From Teredinibacter franksiae (GTDB taxonomy: Bacteria; Pseudomonadota; Gammaproteobacteria; Pseudomonadales; Cellvibrionaceae), in the NCBI RefSeq assembly GCF_014218805.1, contig NZ_JACJUV010000001.1:806001-870000 (forward strand): a DNA stretch of 64,000 nt. Reading direction: 5' to 3'. Shown here in pieces: positions 28,217-36,848 of the stretch. Position 1 is the first letter of the stretch. Each line of letters begins with the position of its first letter. The notes under the pieces are model-generated. The model did not search any database. It was not told where the DNA came from and saw only the letters and a list, made by a program, of their open reading frames with translations. A program made the translations under genes and the position numbers.

Positions 28217-29953
28217 TTAATTAATTTGAACTAGTGAGCCATTCACTTTGGTTACAGCACCACCTTCGAGCGAGGCATTGGCGCCTGCTTTTAAATCTAA
28301 GTTTGCGCTAGATTCTATGGCCACATTTGTACCCTTAATACTCACATCTTGCGCCGCTTCAATAGTGACATTGGCAGAGGACTGCAAAGCAATACCATCA
28401 CTATTCAACGTGCAGCTATTGTCGTTCTGATCTTTAATAACAATACTGCCGTCATCTTCACTGATCACGATGGCATTACCTCCAGGGGTTTCCATGGTAA
28501 GACTTACGACATCGTCGTTAAAAACCAAACGCATACCTGAGCGAGTTATCCAGCCTTTTTCGTTATTGTCGTCGTTATCCGCCGCTATAGGTGCAGGCCG
28601 TGCGCTGCTGTATAAACCACCCAACACAATAGGCTGAGACGCATCGCCATCGGCAAAAGTAAGGACTACTTCGTCATCAATTTCCGGGCGAAATACACTA
28701 CCCCTTTGATCGCCAGCATCTTGGCATACAAGCCGCGACCATACGCCAGAATGGTCTTCACCAAGAATAGGTATTTTGACCTGTATACGTTCCTCACCGT
28801 CTGGATCGTTGGCTAGCGCAACCACCTTACCAATGTGGACGCCCTGAGCTTGCTGTTCCCAAGCAGTATTACCACCCGCGGAACCTTGCACCTGCTCCAT
28901 ATGCCATTGGGGTTTTATACCCACTTGTATTGTGGTGAGCCAATTACCGCGTGAGCAACTGTGGGACACCCCACCAACAAACGCCAAACCATTAAAGCGC
29001 GCACCCAAGCCTTGCAGTTGCACCCAGTCACCTACGCCAACAGACGAATCACCTTGGAAGGTAACGGTACCTATAGTTTTTGAAAGCTGCTGTCGCTCTA
29101 CTGCGGCATTTGCCCATGCCTGCAATGCTTGGGGGTTTACATTTCCATCTACGCTCAACTGTAATTGTTCACGCCCAACAGACTGGGCCAATTCGGTAGC
29201 GGAAATATCGCCCGGTTGCGGTAAACTAGCAGATCCATCCTGAGTGCTATTAGACTGCTCGGCCATTGCCCACGATTGCGCACTAGTCGCCGAAAATTGG
29301 TGTTCACCGTCAAGGTGTAAATCCAAATCTAGAATATTTTGACCGTAAGCCAATACGATCACAGGCTCGCTCGGTTCAAAACTTTTTATCTGCAACTGGC
29401 CGTTCTCAGTATTCACATACAAGCCATTACGTTCGGCTCGCTGAACAATCAAATCCCAATCCGTTTGTCTTAATTGAACAATATCGGTGTGGGTGACCGA
29501 TGTATTTTCAACATCAGCAACTATCTGCTGGTTACTGGCAAGTAAATTAATGAGGTCGCTATCGGAAATAGCGCTGTAATGACCAGAGTGTGCACCCATA
29601 GCTAATTTGTAGGCAGCGTCGCGGCAACGCAGAATTAAGCGAGACTGGCCAGCTCGGGCCACTTTAATTTGTTGGCAAACCAACACACCCGTAAAAACAA
29701 CATTTTCATTTGATCTATAGCCCAGCGCAATTTCAATTTCAGTTCCCGGTCGCATTTCATCTGTCGCACTCAAGGCGAAGTCCTGACTCGATGCTGAACC
29801 ATCTATAAAAGCAATCTCTGCCGTAGCAATACGGTTGGCCATGCGACGAACATCCAAATACTCGAGTTTAAAGTCACCCGTAAGAACCTGTCCGTTAGCT
29901 TTTAGCGTGTAGGTTGTTAAATCACTTCCGCCCGGGCGTACTATTGCATTCAC
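28217..29953 (-). CDS. VgrG-like central spike/hub protein (Afp8-like)
   Basis: A 578-aa fusion of gp27-like hub and gp5-like spike. The N-terminal hub portion (about 1-350) includes QTDWDLIVQRAERNGLYV; the OB fold at about 375-460 has GKVVALANDPDGEERIQVKI and FRPEIDDEVVLTFADGDAS; the C-terminal needle (about 490-578) is a repetitive beta-prism (VTIEAAQDVSIKGTNVAIES). A trimer of this protein should carry the PAAR tip at the end of the tube. It has no appended effector domain. It overlaps the Afp7-like gene by 4 nt. Confidence 0.94.
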   Translation of the reverse strand: MNAIVRPGGSDLTTYTLKANGQVLTGDFKLEYLDVRRMANRIATAEIAFIDGSASSQDFALSATDEMRPGTEIEIALGYRSNENVVFTGVLVCQQIKVARAGQSRLILRCRDAAYKLAMGAHSGHYSAISDSDLINLLASNQQIVADVENTSVTHTDIVQLRQTDWDLIVQRAERNGLYVNTENGQLQIKSFEPSEPVIVLAYGQNILDLDLHLDGEHQFSATSAQSWAMAEQSNSTQDGSASLPQPGDISATELAQSVGREQLQLSVDGNVNPQALQAWANAAVERQQLSKTIGTVTFQGDSSVGVGDWVQLQGLGARFNGLAFVGGVSHSCSRGNWLTTIQVGIKPQWHMEQVQGSAGGNTAWEQQAQGVHIGKVVALANDPDGEERIQVKIPILGEDHSGVWSRLVCQDAGDQRGSVFRPEIDDEVVLTFADGDASQPIVLGGLYSSARPAPIAADNDDNNEKGWITRSGMRLVFNDDVVSLTMETPGGNAIVISEDDGSIVIKDQNDNSCTLNSDGIALQSSANVTIEAAQDVSIKGTNVAIESSANLDLKAGANASLEGGAVTKVNGSLVQIN

Positions 29954-30633
29954 ACGTTCCCCTCCCGGAGTGGAGGAAATTTTAACTGTGTACCAGCATC
30001 AATTTTTCTAACCGTATCCAAGCCATTAACAGCTGCCACCTGCAGGTAGTACTGGCTACGCTTATAAATATCAAAACTCAGCTTTCCTAGGTGCTCTGAT
30101 TCGGTAACGTTATGCACGTGAGTAACATCCGGCGACATCAAATTACTGATGAGGTCCTGCAACTCCAGGGATTTATGTTCAAGAAACGTTGCTGAGATAA
30201 CAGCCCGCAGTGGCGTGCCGTCTGCCCGAAATAACTTATAGTTGATGGTGTAACTTTTTAAAACACAGGTGGTAACAAATAGCCCCCACTGTAAAACTAA
30301 AAATCGGTTTCGATGGGTCTCACCGGTAAATCCGGTAGTAAGCTTAAAAAGCTCTATTGACGCAAACACATCCAGCGACACCCCTGAAGCACCCGTTCCA
30401 TCCAGCAAAAAATCAAAGTTAAACTCCTGCGGCTCAACCTTAACCTGCTTGGCTTCGGCACCGTTTGCGCCCTGAGCCGTTTGCTCGGTGTTCAGCTTAA
30501 TTTCGTTTTTTATACTCAACGTTTCGGGGTTAAACTGCGCGAAAAAAGGCGGGCCGGAGGGTAATCCACCTTGCACACTTTCTGCATCCAAAAAAGGAAT
30601 GATCTTTAATTTATCGAGTAGACCTGTCGACAT
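29950..30633 (-). CDS. LysM-type tube-to-spike adaptor (Afp7-like)
   Basis: A 227-aa protein matching the Afp7/gp53-like family. FFAQFNPETLSI near the N terminus, FNFDFLLDGTGASG, the segment LVLQWGLFVTTCVLKSYTIN, and a C-terminal LysM-like end with SQYYLQVAAVNGLDTVRKI and GTQLKFPPL are characteristic. In Afp-type systems this protein links tube and hub and stabilises the baseplate. No membrane segment is visible. It starts 5 nt after the DUF5908 mini-gene and overlaps the spike gene by 4 nt. Confidence 0.9.
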   Translation of the reverse strand: MSTGLLDKLKIIPFLDAESVQGGLPSGPPFFAQFNPETLSIKNEIKLNTEQTAQGANGAEAKQVKVEPQEFNFDFLLDGTGASGVSLDVFASIELFKLTTGFTGETHRNRFLVLQWGLFVTTCVLKSYTINYKLFRADGTPLRAVISATFLEHKSLELQDLISNLMSPDVTHVHNVTESEHLGKLSFDIYKRSQYYLQVAAVNGLDTVRKIDAGTQLKFPPLREGNV

Positions 30634-30638
30634 AAATC

Positions 30639-30806
30639 TTATCGCTCCCTCTCACGCTGTAATTGCTTCATTACTTGCTCAGCACACTCTCTGACCAATT
30701 CTTCTCTGTCGAAAGCGCTACGCTCGCCCCCCTGCCGTTGCGCCTCGGTACTGATTCGCTGCTCCACTTCGGCTGTTACAACTAGCTCATGAATAACGAT
30801 CGGCAT
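30639..30806 (-). CDS. DUF5908-family mini-protein of the injection system
   Basis: A 55-aa protein found by reading the gap between the second tube gene and the Afp7-like gene; it is shorter than typical ORF-list cutoffs. It starts at ATG 30804-30806 with AGGAG five bases upstream, and begins MPIVIHELVVTAEVEQ, the N-terminal pattern of the DUF5908 family, which recurs in eCIS operons at this position. The rest is a charged helix ending KQLQRERER. It lies 35 nt after the tube gene and 5 nt before the next gene. Its role is unknown. Confidence 0.85.
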   Translation of the reverse strand: MPIVIHELVVTAEVEQRISTEAQRQGGERSAFDREELVRECAEQVMKQLQRERER

Positions 30807-30841
30807 GGCAACTCCTCACTTTCTTCGCGTTAACCACTGGG

Positions 30842-31282
30842 TTAACTGACGGTAAAATACTGGTAAGCAAGATCCATCGATTCCACAACCAGCTCGCTAT
30901 TTTCCGCATTAAAATCAGAAATTTGCCACTTTTTCGGCCAAGCGTTAATAAAACAATAGGTTTGCAGAGGTTCATGTTGCTCATTTAATAGCGTTACCCA
31001 TACAGTTGCCGGCTTAATGTCGAGATCCTGAATGGCCGCTCGACACCATTTACCAACAGCCGAATCTTTTAATAAGCCGCGTTTAAGCACTAAGTCGGGA
31101 TATTTAGCTCTAACAGGCAGCTTTTGCACAAAACGATTTTCGCCACCTTCAACGATTGTTTCCTCTTCGAGTTCCATATTGAGACCGGAAACCTCGCGAA
31201 AAAAGATATCGCTATCGCCAACATCATCCACACCAAATTCCACTCGAAAATGGAAACCAACCGGCGGGTAAAAGTCACTCAT
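30842..31282 (-). CDS. Second inner tube protein (Afp5-like, T4 gp19 family)
   Basis: A 146-aa tube subunit. GFHFRVEFGV, FFREVSGLNMELEEETIVEG, DLVLKRGLL, and VTLLNEQHEPLQTYCFINAW show the gp19/Hcp-like tube fold of phage and eCIS tails. It is a paralogue of the preceding tube gene. In Afp-type systems the second tube protein forms the ring that joins tube and baseplate, which is the likely role here. There is a 6-nt gap to the first tube gene. Confidence 0.93.
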   Translation of the reverse strand: MSDFYPPVGFHFRVEFGVDDVGDSDIFFREVSGLNMELEEETIVEGGENRFVQKLPVRAKYPDLVLKRGLLKDSAVGKWCRAAIQDLDIKPATVWVTLLNEQHEPLQTYCFINAWPKKWQISDFNAENSELVVESMDLAYQYFTVS

Positions 31283-31288
31283 GGGTAT

Positions 31289-31720
31289 TTACTCGTTTTG
31301 AATCGACAAACCTTCGTGTACCAATTCTACAGATTCAATAGCCACTTCATTACCATCAGATTTTAAATCCGTTGACTGAATTTTGGTGGGCCAGGCATTT
31401 TTTATTTTCCATACCATTACCGGCTCATGCTCTTCGTTCAACAAGCTGACCATTACATCACGCCGTTCGATGGTATTGAGTTTCACAGTGTTGTACCACT
31501 CAAAATATTCGTTATCGCCACGAAAAACCCCGCGCTTCAACGTTATATTGGAGAATTTTTGCAGCCCAGGCATTTTTAATTTGCTGTACTCGCTACTGGC
31601 ACCGTGACGGTATTCAATAACCTCTGTTTCCACATCCAGACCACTGACTTCTGAAAACGAAATAGATTGACCGCCCCAGTCCACTTTAAAGTGGAATTTG
31701 GGCAATGGATAATTCGCCAT
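31289..31720 (-). CDS. Main inner tube protein (Afp1-like, T4 gp19 family)
   Basis: A 143-aa tube subunit that forms the hexameric rings of the inner tube through which cargo is loaded and delivered. The motifs PKFHFKVDW, FSEVSGLDVETEVIEYRHG, NITLKRGVFRGDNEYFEWYN and VSLLNEEHEPVMVWKIKNAW match the Afp1/gp19 family. It is encoded directly after the sheath gene (47-nt gap). Confidence 0.95.
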   Translation of the reverse strand: MANYPLPKFHFKVDWGGQSISFSEVSGLDVETEVIEYRHGASSEYSKLKMPGLQKFSNITLKRGVFRGDNEYFEWYNTVKLNTIERRDVMVSLLNEEHEPVMVWKIKNAWPTKIQSTDLKSDGNEVAIESVELVHEGLSIQNE

Positions 31721-31767
31721 AATCTTTCCTCAACCGGTAAATTCGGAATCACGCATTAACGTGATTA

Positions 31768-33240
31768 TTAGGATTCCTGCATTTTGTGTGAGAACTGCAA
31801 TACGATAAACTCAGCGGGACGAACAGCAGCCATACCAATTTCAACTATCATGTATCCATTAAGAATATCGTCCGCCGACATAGTTTGGTTAAGCCCCACC
31901 CGAACGTAAAAAGCATCTTCAGGCTTTGCCCCAGCCAAGGCTCCGTCTCGCCATTGTAAAACCAGAAAATTCTCGATCATTGTGCGAACTTTTGCCCAAG
32001 TGTTTGCATCGTTGGGTTCGAATACAAATGCCGAGGTGGCCTTTTTAACGGACTCTTCTACAAAATTAAAAAAGCGTCTTACAGGTACATAACGCCATTC
32101 ATTATCATTACCGGCAAGTGTTCGTGCGCCCCATACAAGTATGCCCTTACCGGCAAAAGAGCGTATCGCATTTACCGATTTACCCGAAGTAGCATCCACG
32201 TTCAGGTCATCGTTGAGGTCATTCGTCACGGTTACAGCCGGTTTAGCGGCCATGGCAACACCAACATTGGCGGGGGCTTTCCAAACTCCACGACTTCCAT
32301 CCACCCGTGCGTAAATACCGGCTACTGCACCGGAAGGTGGTAGCGTGACTTTCGCGTTAACCCGGATAAACGATTTAACAGCGTTATACACTTCCGTTTG
32401 GCCGTTAATTATCGATGGATCATTGATCGCAGTATCCGCAACGATTACACCCGCACCAGACGTTTCAGAGCCATCATCCGCAATACTAACAACGGTATGC
32501 GTAGCAATTTGAATGCTCGCATCGGTGGTTATAAAATTGATATTGGTATCCAAATAGGGGAAATAAGCCGCACCATATTTCACAATATCTTTATCTGAGA
32601 GCGTTGCACTTCTGAATGCTGAATTAACTTCGGCATTTGTATCTGTACCACCGACAATTGCGTTACGTACATCCGCTATGGTGAAACGGTCCTGTAATTT
32701 GGCGCAACTCGTTAACGCCGCGTTTACAATGTCACTTACATCACCATCCAACGCCACATGAGAGGCTCGATGGGAGCAAGCATCAGGAAACACGTAAAGA
32801 GTCGGCTCATCGTACTCTTCGAGCTTGGCTATGGCCGCCGTAAAGAGGCTAGAAGCATAGGCCGTTGAACTGGTATCACCAACAGAGACGATATAACAAG
32901 CACCGCCTCCGTTAGCGAAAAACATTTGCATGCTGTAATAAAGCAAATAATCAGGAATTCTCGGTGGCGTACCGTTAAAGGCCACACTGGTGCCAATAAT
33001 TTTGCCCGACGAGGCTAACTGTCGTTGCGTAACCGCAACACTAAATGCTTGATTGGGCACGGAGCCAAAATGCTGTTCATATTCAAGCAGCGATGTAATG
33101 CGGGTAGGAATATTGGTTAGAGAGCCGGCGTTTTGGGTAAATCCGATAAAAGCCGGGATAGCTGTTTCCACGGCAGCAATGGCCGGCGGAAACTTGGCAA
33201 TCTCTTCAATATAAACCCCCGGGGTCTTATAAAGAGCCAT
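31768..33240 (-). CDS. Contractile sheath protein (Afp2-4-like)
   Basis: A 490-aa sheath protein whose contraction drives the tube outward. The N terminus (YKTPGVYIEEIAKFPPAIA, then TAIPAFIGFTQ) and the C terminus (RVGLNQTMSADDILNGYMIV and AAVRPAEFIVLQFSHKMQ) match the eCIS sheath family; ILVWGARTLAGNDNEWRYV is the conserved core. Only one sheath gene is present, whereas Afp has three. It lies 76 nt downstream of the 243-aa gene. Confidence 0.97.
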   Translation of the reverse strand: MALYKTPGVYIEEIAKFPPAIAAVETAIPAFIGFTQNAGSLTNIPTRITSLLEYEQHFGSVPNQAFSVAVTQRQLASSGKIIGTSVAFNGTPPRIPDYLLYYSMQMFFANGGGACYIVSVGDTSSTAYASSLFTAAIAKLEEYDEPTLYVFPDACSHRASHVALDGDVSDIVNAALTSCAKLQDRFTIADVRNAIVGGTDTNAEVNSAFRSATLSDKDIVKYGAAYFPYLDTNINFITTDASIQIATHTVVSIADDGSETSGAGVIVADTAINDPSIINGQTEVYNAVKSFIRVNAKVTLPPSGAVAGIYARVDGSRGVWKAPANVGVAMAAKPAVTVTNDLNDDLNVDATSGKSVNAIRSFAGKGILVWGARTLAGNDNEWRYVPVRRFFNFVEESVKKATSAFVFEPNDANTWAKVRTMIENFLVLQWRDGALAGAKPEDAFYVRVGLNQTMSADDILNGYMIVEIGMAAVRPAEFIVLQFSHKMQES

Positions 33241-33316
33241 AGTCTTTCCTTATGCGCCTTTAAGGCATTGGTTGTAGGGAGTGTCCATTGCTCTTCGCCA
33301 GCATTTACATCTACTG

Positions 33317-34048
33317 CTAACGCGTCGCAAACCTTGCTTCATACTGGTAGCCATTCACCGGTGCCAACTGCTGTGAAGTTTCCAAATATATACTGCATAT
33401 TCCTTGCAGCGATTCAGAGGCCAACTGATTTTCTACAAATATGTGAGTGTGGAGGCCTGGCTGCGTATCGGCTGTAAGCCTATAACGCCCGCTATTAATT
33501 TTTTTTAAATCAAACTCAAGTAGGTCGCCACCACCAAGCGTTTCAACGGGGAAGCTCCCGAGCACTGTATTGTCGTGCTGAGCGCGCAACTCATACTCCG
33601 TTGCCCCTGGCGGCACTTCCTGTTCTATTTCAAAGCGCTTGGGGAAAAGAAATACCGCGTCATTTGCAGAAACCGTTACGCCAGCTGCAATACTGACTGT
33701 ATCACCAATCGTTATCGCACCACCCCCCTCCAAATTTTGCAGGTGGAGCTTCTCACCCCCTGAGATATCGGGCAAATATTCACTATAAAAAGATCTGGGT
33801 AAGTGCAGCGCAAAGTCAAACCTTACGCGGGTGCTGACTTCGGCAACGACTGGCGATTCGGCCCTAGGGTTCCGGCTATAATAGACCTGTAGGCCCCAAG
33901 TTCTCGATTTTGCAATCAACTGGTGGTCGCTCAGTTTTTTCATGCCGGCACGGGTAGGTACAATACTGCCCCCTGTGATCGGCTGACCATCGCTATTATC
34001 CAATAACTTGATACTGAACAACGGCAGGTAATCACGGCGAAAGCTCAT
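33317..34048 (-). CDS. Conserved eCIS-associated protein of unknown role
   Basis: A 243-aa protein beginning FRRDYLPLFSIKLL. Proteins of similar length and N-terminal pattern sit between the DUF4255 cap gene and the sheath gene in eCIS clusters, particularly of Bacteroidota; I recognise the type but know no function. The C-terminal half is beta-rich with GRYRLTADTQPGLHTHIFVE. There is no signal peptide or membrane segment. It overlaps the DUF4255 gene by 4 nt, so it is translationally coupled and presumably structural. Confidence 0.7.
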   Translation of the reverse strand: MSFRRDYLPLFSIKLLDNSDGQPITGGSIVPTRAGMKKLSDHQLIAKSRTWGLQVYYSRNPRAESPVVAEVSTRVRFDFALHLPRSFYSEYLPDISGGEKLHLQNLEGGGAITIGDTVSIAAGVTVSANDAVFLFPKRFEIEQEVPPGATEYELRAQHDNTVLGSFPVETLGGGDLLEFDLKKINSGRYRLTADTQPGLHTHIFVENQLASESLQGICSIYLETSQQLAPVNGYQYEARFATR

Positions 34049-34608
34049 TGTGCTTTGAACCCCGTTGACACCTGAATACTGGTAACTTCAGGACCGTCAA
34101 TAGCGGTGCCTGCTTGAAGCCTAATTAACCGTACTTTATAAAGTACAGAAGGGATATAGGCGCCTCCCAATATGCCCCAGAGATGATTTAGTTGCTCGAA
34201 ATCCATCGAACACATATCAAAAACTAGTCGGCCTAACCCTGCAGGGAACGGATTTTCAACCCGTGCATTTTCAGGCTCAAAGAAGGGTTTTTGTTGGAAA
34301 AACTCGATAGTGTCTGAAAGACGAATAAGATTAGATTGGTATGAAGAAAAATCGAAGGCAAACATTAGATGACAATTTACAAATACCGGAGGCTCCAGAT
34401 ACTGGTTTTGCCCCGATAAGCTTCGTTTTACATGTGAAGTATTTCGGAGAGTGGGCTCTGCCCCAACGTTCACCAACGCAATCCTTACGCCAGGATTAAG
34501 ATCCCGACCGGACAAATCGTGTAGAGGTCCACTTGATACCTCGGTGTCTGTAACACCCAAGTAGTCTCGAACTTCCCGTCGAATATACGCTATCGCGTCG
34601 CCTATCAC
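34045..34608 (-). CDS. DUF4255 / Pvc16-N family cap (tail terminator) protein (GTG start)
   Basis: The first gene of the injection operon. The product matches the DUF4255 family (Afp16/Pvc16 N-terminal domain), which terminates tube and sheath: IGDAIAYIRREVRDYLG, NPGVRIALVNVGAEPTLRN, EPPVFVNCHLMFAFDF, FEQLNHLWGILGGAYIPSVLYKVRL. The open frame reaches a TTG at 34614, but GTG 34606-34608 lies 7 nt behind TTGAGG and gives a better start (187 aa). Having the cap gene first differs from the Afp order, where afp16 is last. Confidence 0.9.
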   Translation of the reverse strand: MIGDAIAYIRREVRDYLGVTDTEVSSGPLHDLSGRDLNPGVRIALVNVGAEPTLRNTSHVKRSLSGQNQYLEPPVFVNCHLMFAFDFSSYQSNLIRLSDTIEFFQQKPFFEPENARVENPFPAGLGRLVFDMCSMDFEQLNHLWGILGGAYIPSVLYKVRLIRLQAGTAIDGPEVTSIQVSTGFKAQ

Positions 34609-35056
34609 TGGCAAACCTCAAGGTTATAGTTAACCTATTTATTATTTTATTCGCTAATATATAAAATAATGTACGCAACAAAGCATTTTCGACCGCTCAC
34701 TTTGTTGCACTTAAAGCAAAAGTTAGAAATCAGGCTGTAGAATAAGGTAGATTTTCGGAGGGTGTCAAAGAGTTTATCTGTATTTGAGACTTCTTTGTTA
34801 GCACTTCCAGTTTGATTCGACGATTTAAGACGAGAAACGATACCGTATAGCACATCTAGCTGAGTGCGTTTTTTGTACAAAGGGTGTTTTTCGCGTCAAT
34901 TAACGCCTAAAGTGTTTTACTCAGCGCCAAATCAAACGTCGCAATAACCGATTAAGGTATTTTTAGGCTTTGCGCCTAGTGAGTAAAAATTTACGGGTGT
35001 GGATTAATGCAATACTATAATCGGCACACCAATCATTATTATCTGCCGATAGATGA
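34609..35056 (-). promoter_or_regulatory. AT-rich 448-nt spacer upstream of the injection-system operon
   Basis: The spacer between the signalling trio and the eCIS operon is more AT-rich than its surroundings. It holds the dyad beside the operon start, an imperfect inverted repeat (34915-34931 against 34969-34988, arms TTTACTCA...GCGCCAAA / TTTGCGCC...GAGTAAA), and a 6-bp stem TCGGCA/TGCCGA (35021-35026/35044-35049) just after the upstream gene's stop. No hairpin with a U-run was found, so read-through from the signalling genes is possible. A 77-codon minus-strand frame here starts only at TTG without a Shine-Dalgarno and is not called. Confidence 0.5.
34621..34636. promoter_or_regulatory. 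Perfect dyad just upstream of the injection-system operon
   Basis: AGGTTA (34621-34626) and TAACCT (34631-34636) are perfect inverted 6-bp arms around a 4-nt centre, directly 5' of the Shine-Dalgarno sequence of the first eCIS gene. It could be an operator or an mRNA hairpin limiting ribosome access. The AT-rich stretch just upstream (34637-34680) contains TATATTA-type sequences suitable for a -10 box. Function is inferred from position. Confidence 0.45.
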
Positions 35057-36778
35057 CTAGATGCCTTCCATATGAGTAAAGGGTTCTCGACAAAGATCAT
35101 ATACCGCTATAGCGGTGCTACCGCCATTACTGTATTCCAAAGTGGAGCACAGGCTAGACAGCAGGCTTAACCCACGGCCGTACAGGTCATCATTTAGCGA
35201 AGCCTTACGCATCGAATTACTGTAGTCGAAACCGTTACCAGAATCACTGATTGCCAGCTTGATCTGATTGGGTTCGCCACACAAATAATTCAAATTAATG
35301 CGAATAAACTGCCCGGCAGACAATGTCGCCAAGCGCTTCTCTCGCTCTTGGTAGTACTCTTCAAAACCATCCGCCGTATGTTTCATACTGGATGCAAGCT
35401 CTAACACGCCGTGCTCTAGAGCGTTACTAAATAACTCACTGACAATAGTAAATATTTTATCCTGATGGAGTTCAATACCATTAATACTGGACACAAAACC
35501 CATCAGCTGATTCACCACCGAGGTACTGCGAAGGTCGTCCCCCTCCAGAAGTACCGAAAACTCCCAAGGAAAAGATTGGGCTCGGTGGTAGTCAGCAGCC
35601 ACATCAACTATTTCGCCAACTTCTCGTGACCGATGAATTAGCGGCCCTCCGGTAAGCTGCACAATTGACATGTCATCCGACTGACCAATACCCTCATGAA
35701 ATTCATTGACCGCCTGCGTAATTGCGCTAACAACATCACTACCGCCGGCAAGGAGGATTTCCTCAAGCCGTTCATTACCAAACTCTTCACCCGCCGGGTT
35801 TGCCGCTTCGTTTACTCCGTCGGTGTAAACATACACTTTTTCACCAGGCTCAATTTTTATCATCCGTGGGCTATCATCAAACTCAGCAGGGCTGAGTATC
35901 CCAAGCGGCATATGCATGGATTCAAATCGAGTGAGCGCTTTACCATCCGCGCCCAAACACAGAATATCGTTCATTCCACCCGACCAAATGGTAAAACTCG
36001 TACCACTGTGTTCGACATGAGCAATAGTTGCACAACAAAACATATTATTCGGCAATAGTTCAAAGAGCAGAGTATTCAACTCAAGTGCAATTTGAGACAC
36101 ACTAGCTTGCCTTTCGATCAAATTAAAAAACACTTCGATAACCGGCAAAGACCCCATCGCCGCGGCCAAACCATGGCCGGTAAAATCACCCACAATCAGA
36201 TACACCCCACCGTTGGGCGCTGCACCTGAGAGGGTTACATCACCATCAAACATGGAAGCCGGTGAAGTGAAAATATTGAGGTTATCGCAAGTTGTCTTGC
36301 TGCGAGCATTTCCGCGCGCAAATATGTGCTCGACGATGGCGTGTTCACGGTCCATCAGTTTTTGATGATAAATGAGTCGATTGTTAGCCTCTTGCAGCCC
36401 ATTATAAAGGCTCTGCGAGCGCGCGTGAGCATTAATTTTTGCCAACAGCACATTTTCGTTTACCGGCTTGGGAACAAAATCATCCCCACCGGCATCAAGG
36501 CATCGGGTTACAACTTCGCTATCATCCAGTGCGGTTACAAATATAACGGGTAAAAACCTTTCACCTATGTCATTTTTTATTTGTATTGTTGCCTCTATGC
36601 CATCCATCTCTGGCATATTAATATCCATCAATACTAAATTGATTTCCGAATCTTGCTCAACAGCTAGGCAAGCCAAACGACCGTTTTCTGCTTCCACACA
36701 AGCATGGCCTTCGTCTTCAAGAATAAAAGACAAAAGTTCTCGATTATAGGAATGATCATCGACGACCAGTATTTTCAT
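35057..36778 (-). CDS. REC-PP2C-HATPase partner-switch regulator (HsbR/RsbU-like)
   Basis: A 573-aa three-domain regulator. Receiver domain at about 1-125 with phospho-acceptor Asp52 (LVLMDINMPEMDG); PP2C/SpoIIE phosphatase at about 185-385 (IVGDFTGHGLAAAMG, VYVYTDGVNEA, GQSDDMSIVQL); RsbW-type HATPase at about 415-560 (IVSELFSNALEHG, ISDSGNGFDYSN). This architecture matches HsbR of Pseudomonas, whose phosphatase and kinase activities act on a STAS partner, here probably the gene 70 nt upstream. All metal- and ATP-binding motifs look intact. It is the last gene of the trio and faces the injection operon on the same strand. Confidence 0.9.
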   Translation of the reverse strand: MKILVVDDHSYNRELLSFILEDEGHACVEAENGRLACLAVEQDSEINLVLMDINMPEMDGIEATIQIKNDIGERFLPVIFVTALDDSEVVTRCLDAGGDDFVPKPVNENVLLAKINAHARSQSLYNGLQEANNRLIYHQKLMDREHAIVEHIFARGNARSKTTCDNLNIFTSPASMFDGDVTLSGAAPNGGVYLIVGDFTGHGLAAAMGSLPVIEVFFNLIERQASVSQIALELNTLLFELLPNNMFCCATIAHVEHSGTSFTIWSGGMNDILCLGADGKALTRFESMHMPLGILSPAEFDDSPRMIKIEPGEKVYVYTDGVNEAANPAGEEFGNERLEEILLAGGSDVVSAITQAVNEFHEGIGQSDDMSIVQLTGGPLIHRSREVGEIVDVAADYHRAQSFPWEFSVLLEGDDLRSTSVVNQLMGFVSSINGIELHQDKIFTIVSELFSNALEHGVLELASSMKHTADGFEEYYQEREKRLATLSAGQFIRINLNYLCGEPNQIKLAISDSGNGFDYSNSMRKASLNDDLYGRGLSLLSSLCSTLEYSNGGSTAIAVYDLCREPFTHMEGI

Positions 36779-36848
36779 TTTCCATTCACTCGATACGTCA
36801 ACGTTAACAGACGAACAGCTTCCATTTTAATGGTTTTAGACACCCGCT

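Noticed and set aside
8868..34608. Type VI secretion system or a prophage tail
   Set aside because: There are no TssJLM membrane-complex, ClpV or TssBC-type genes and no phage capsid, portal or lysis genes; the DUF4157, DUF4255, DUF5908, CIS tape-measure and Afp15-type ATPase set is specific to the eCIS family.
34647..34880. 77-codon minus-strand frame upstream of the eCIS operon
   Set aside because: Starts only at TTG without ribosome-binding site, lies in an AT-rich spacer, and shows no recognisable motif.
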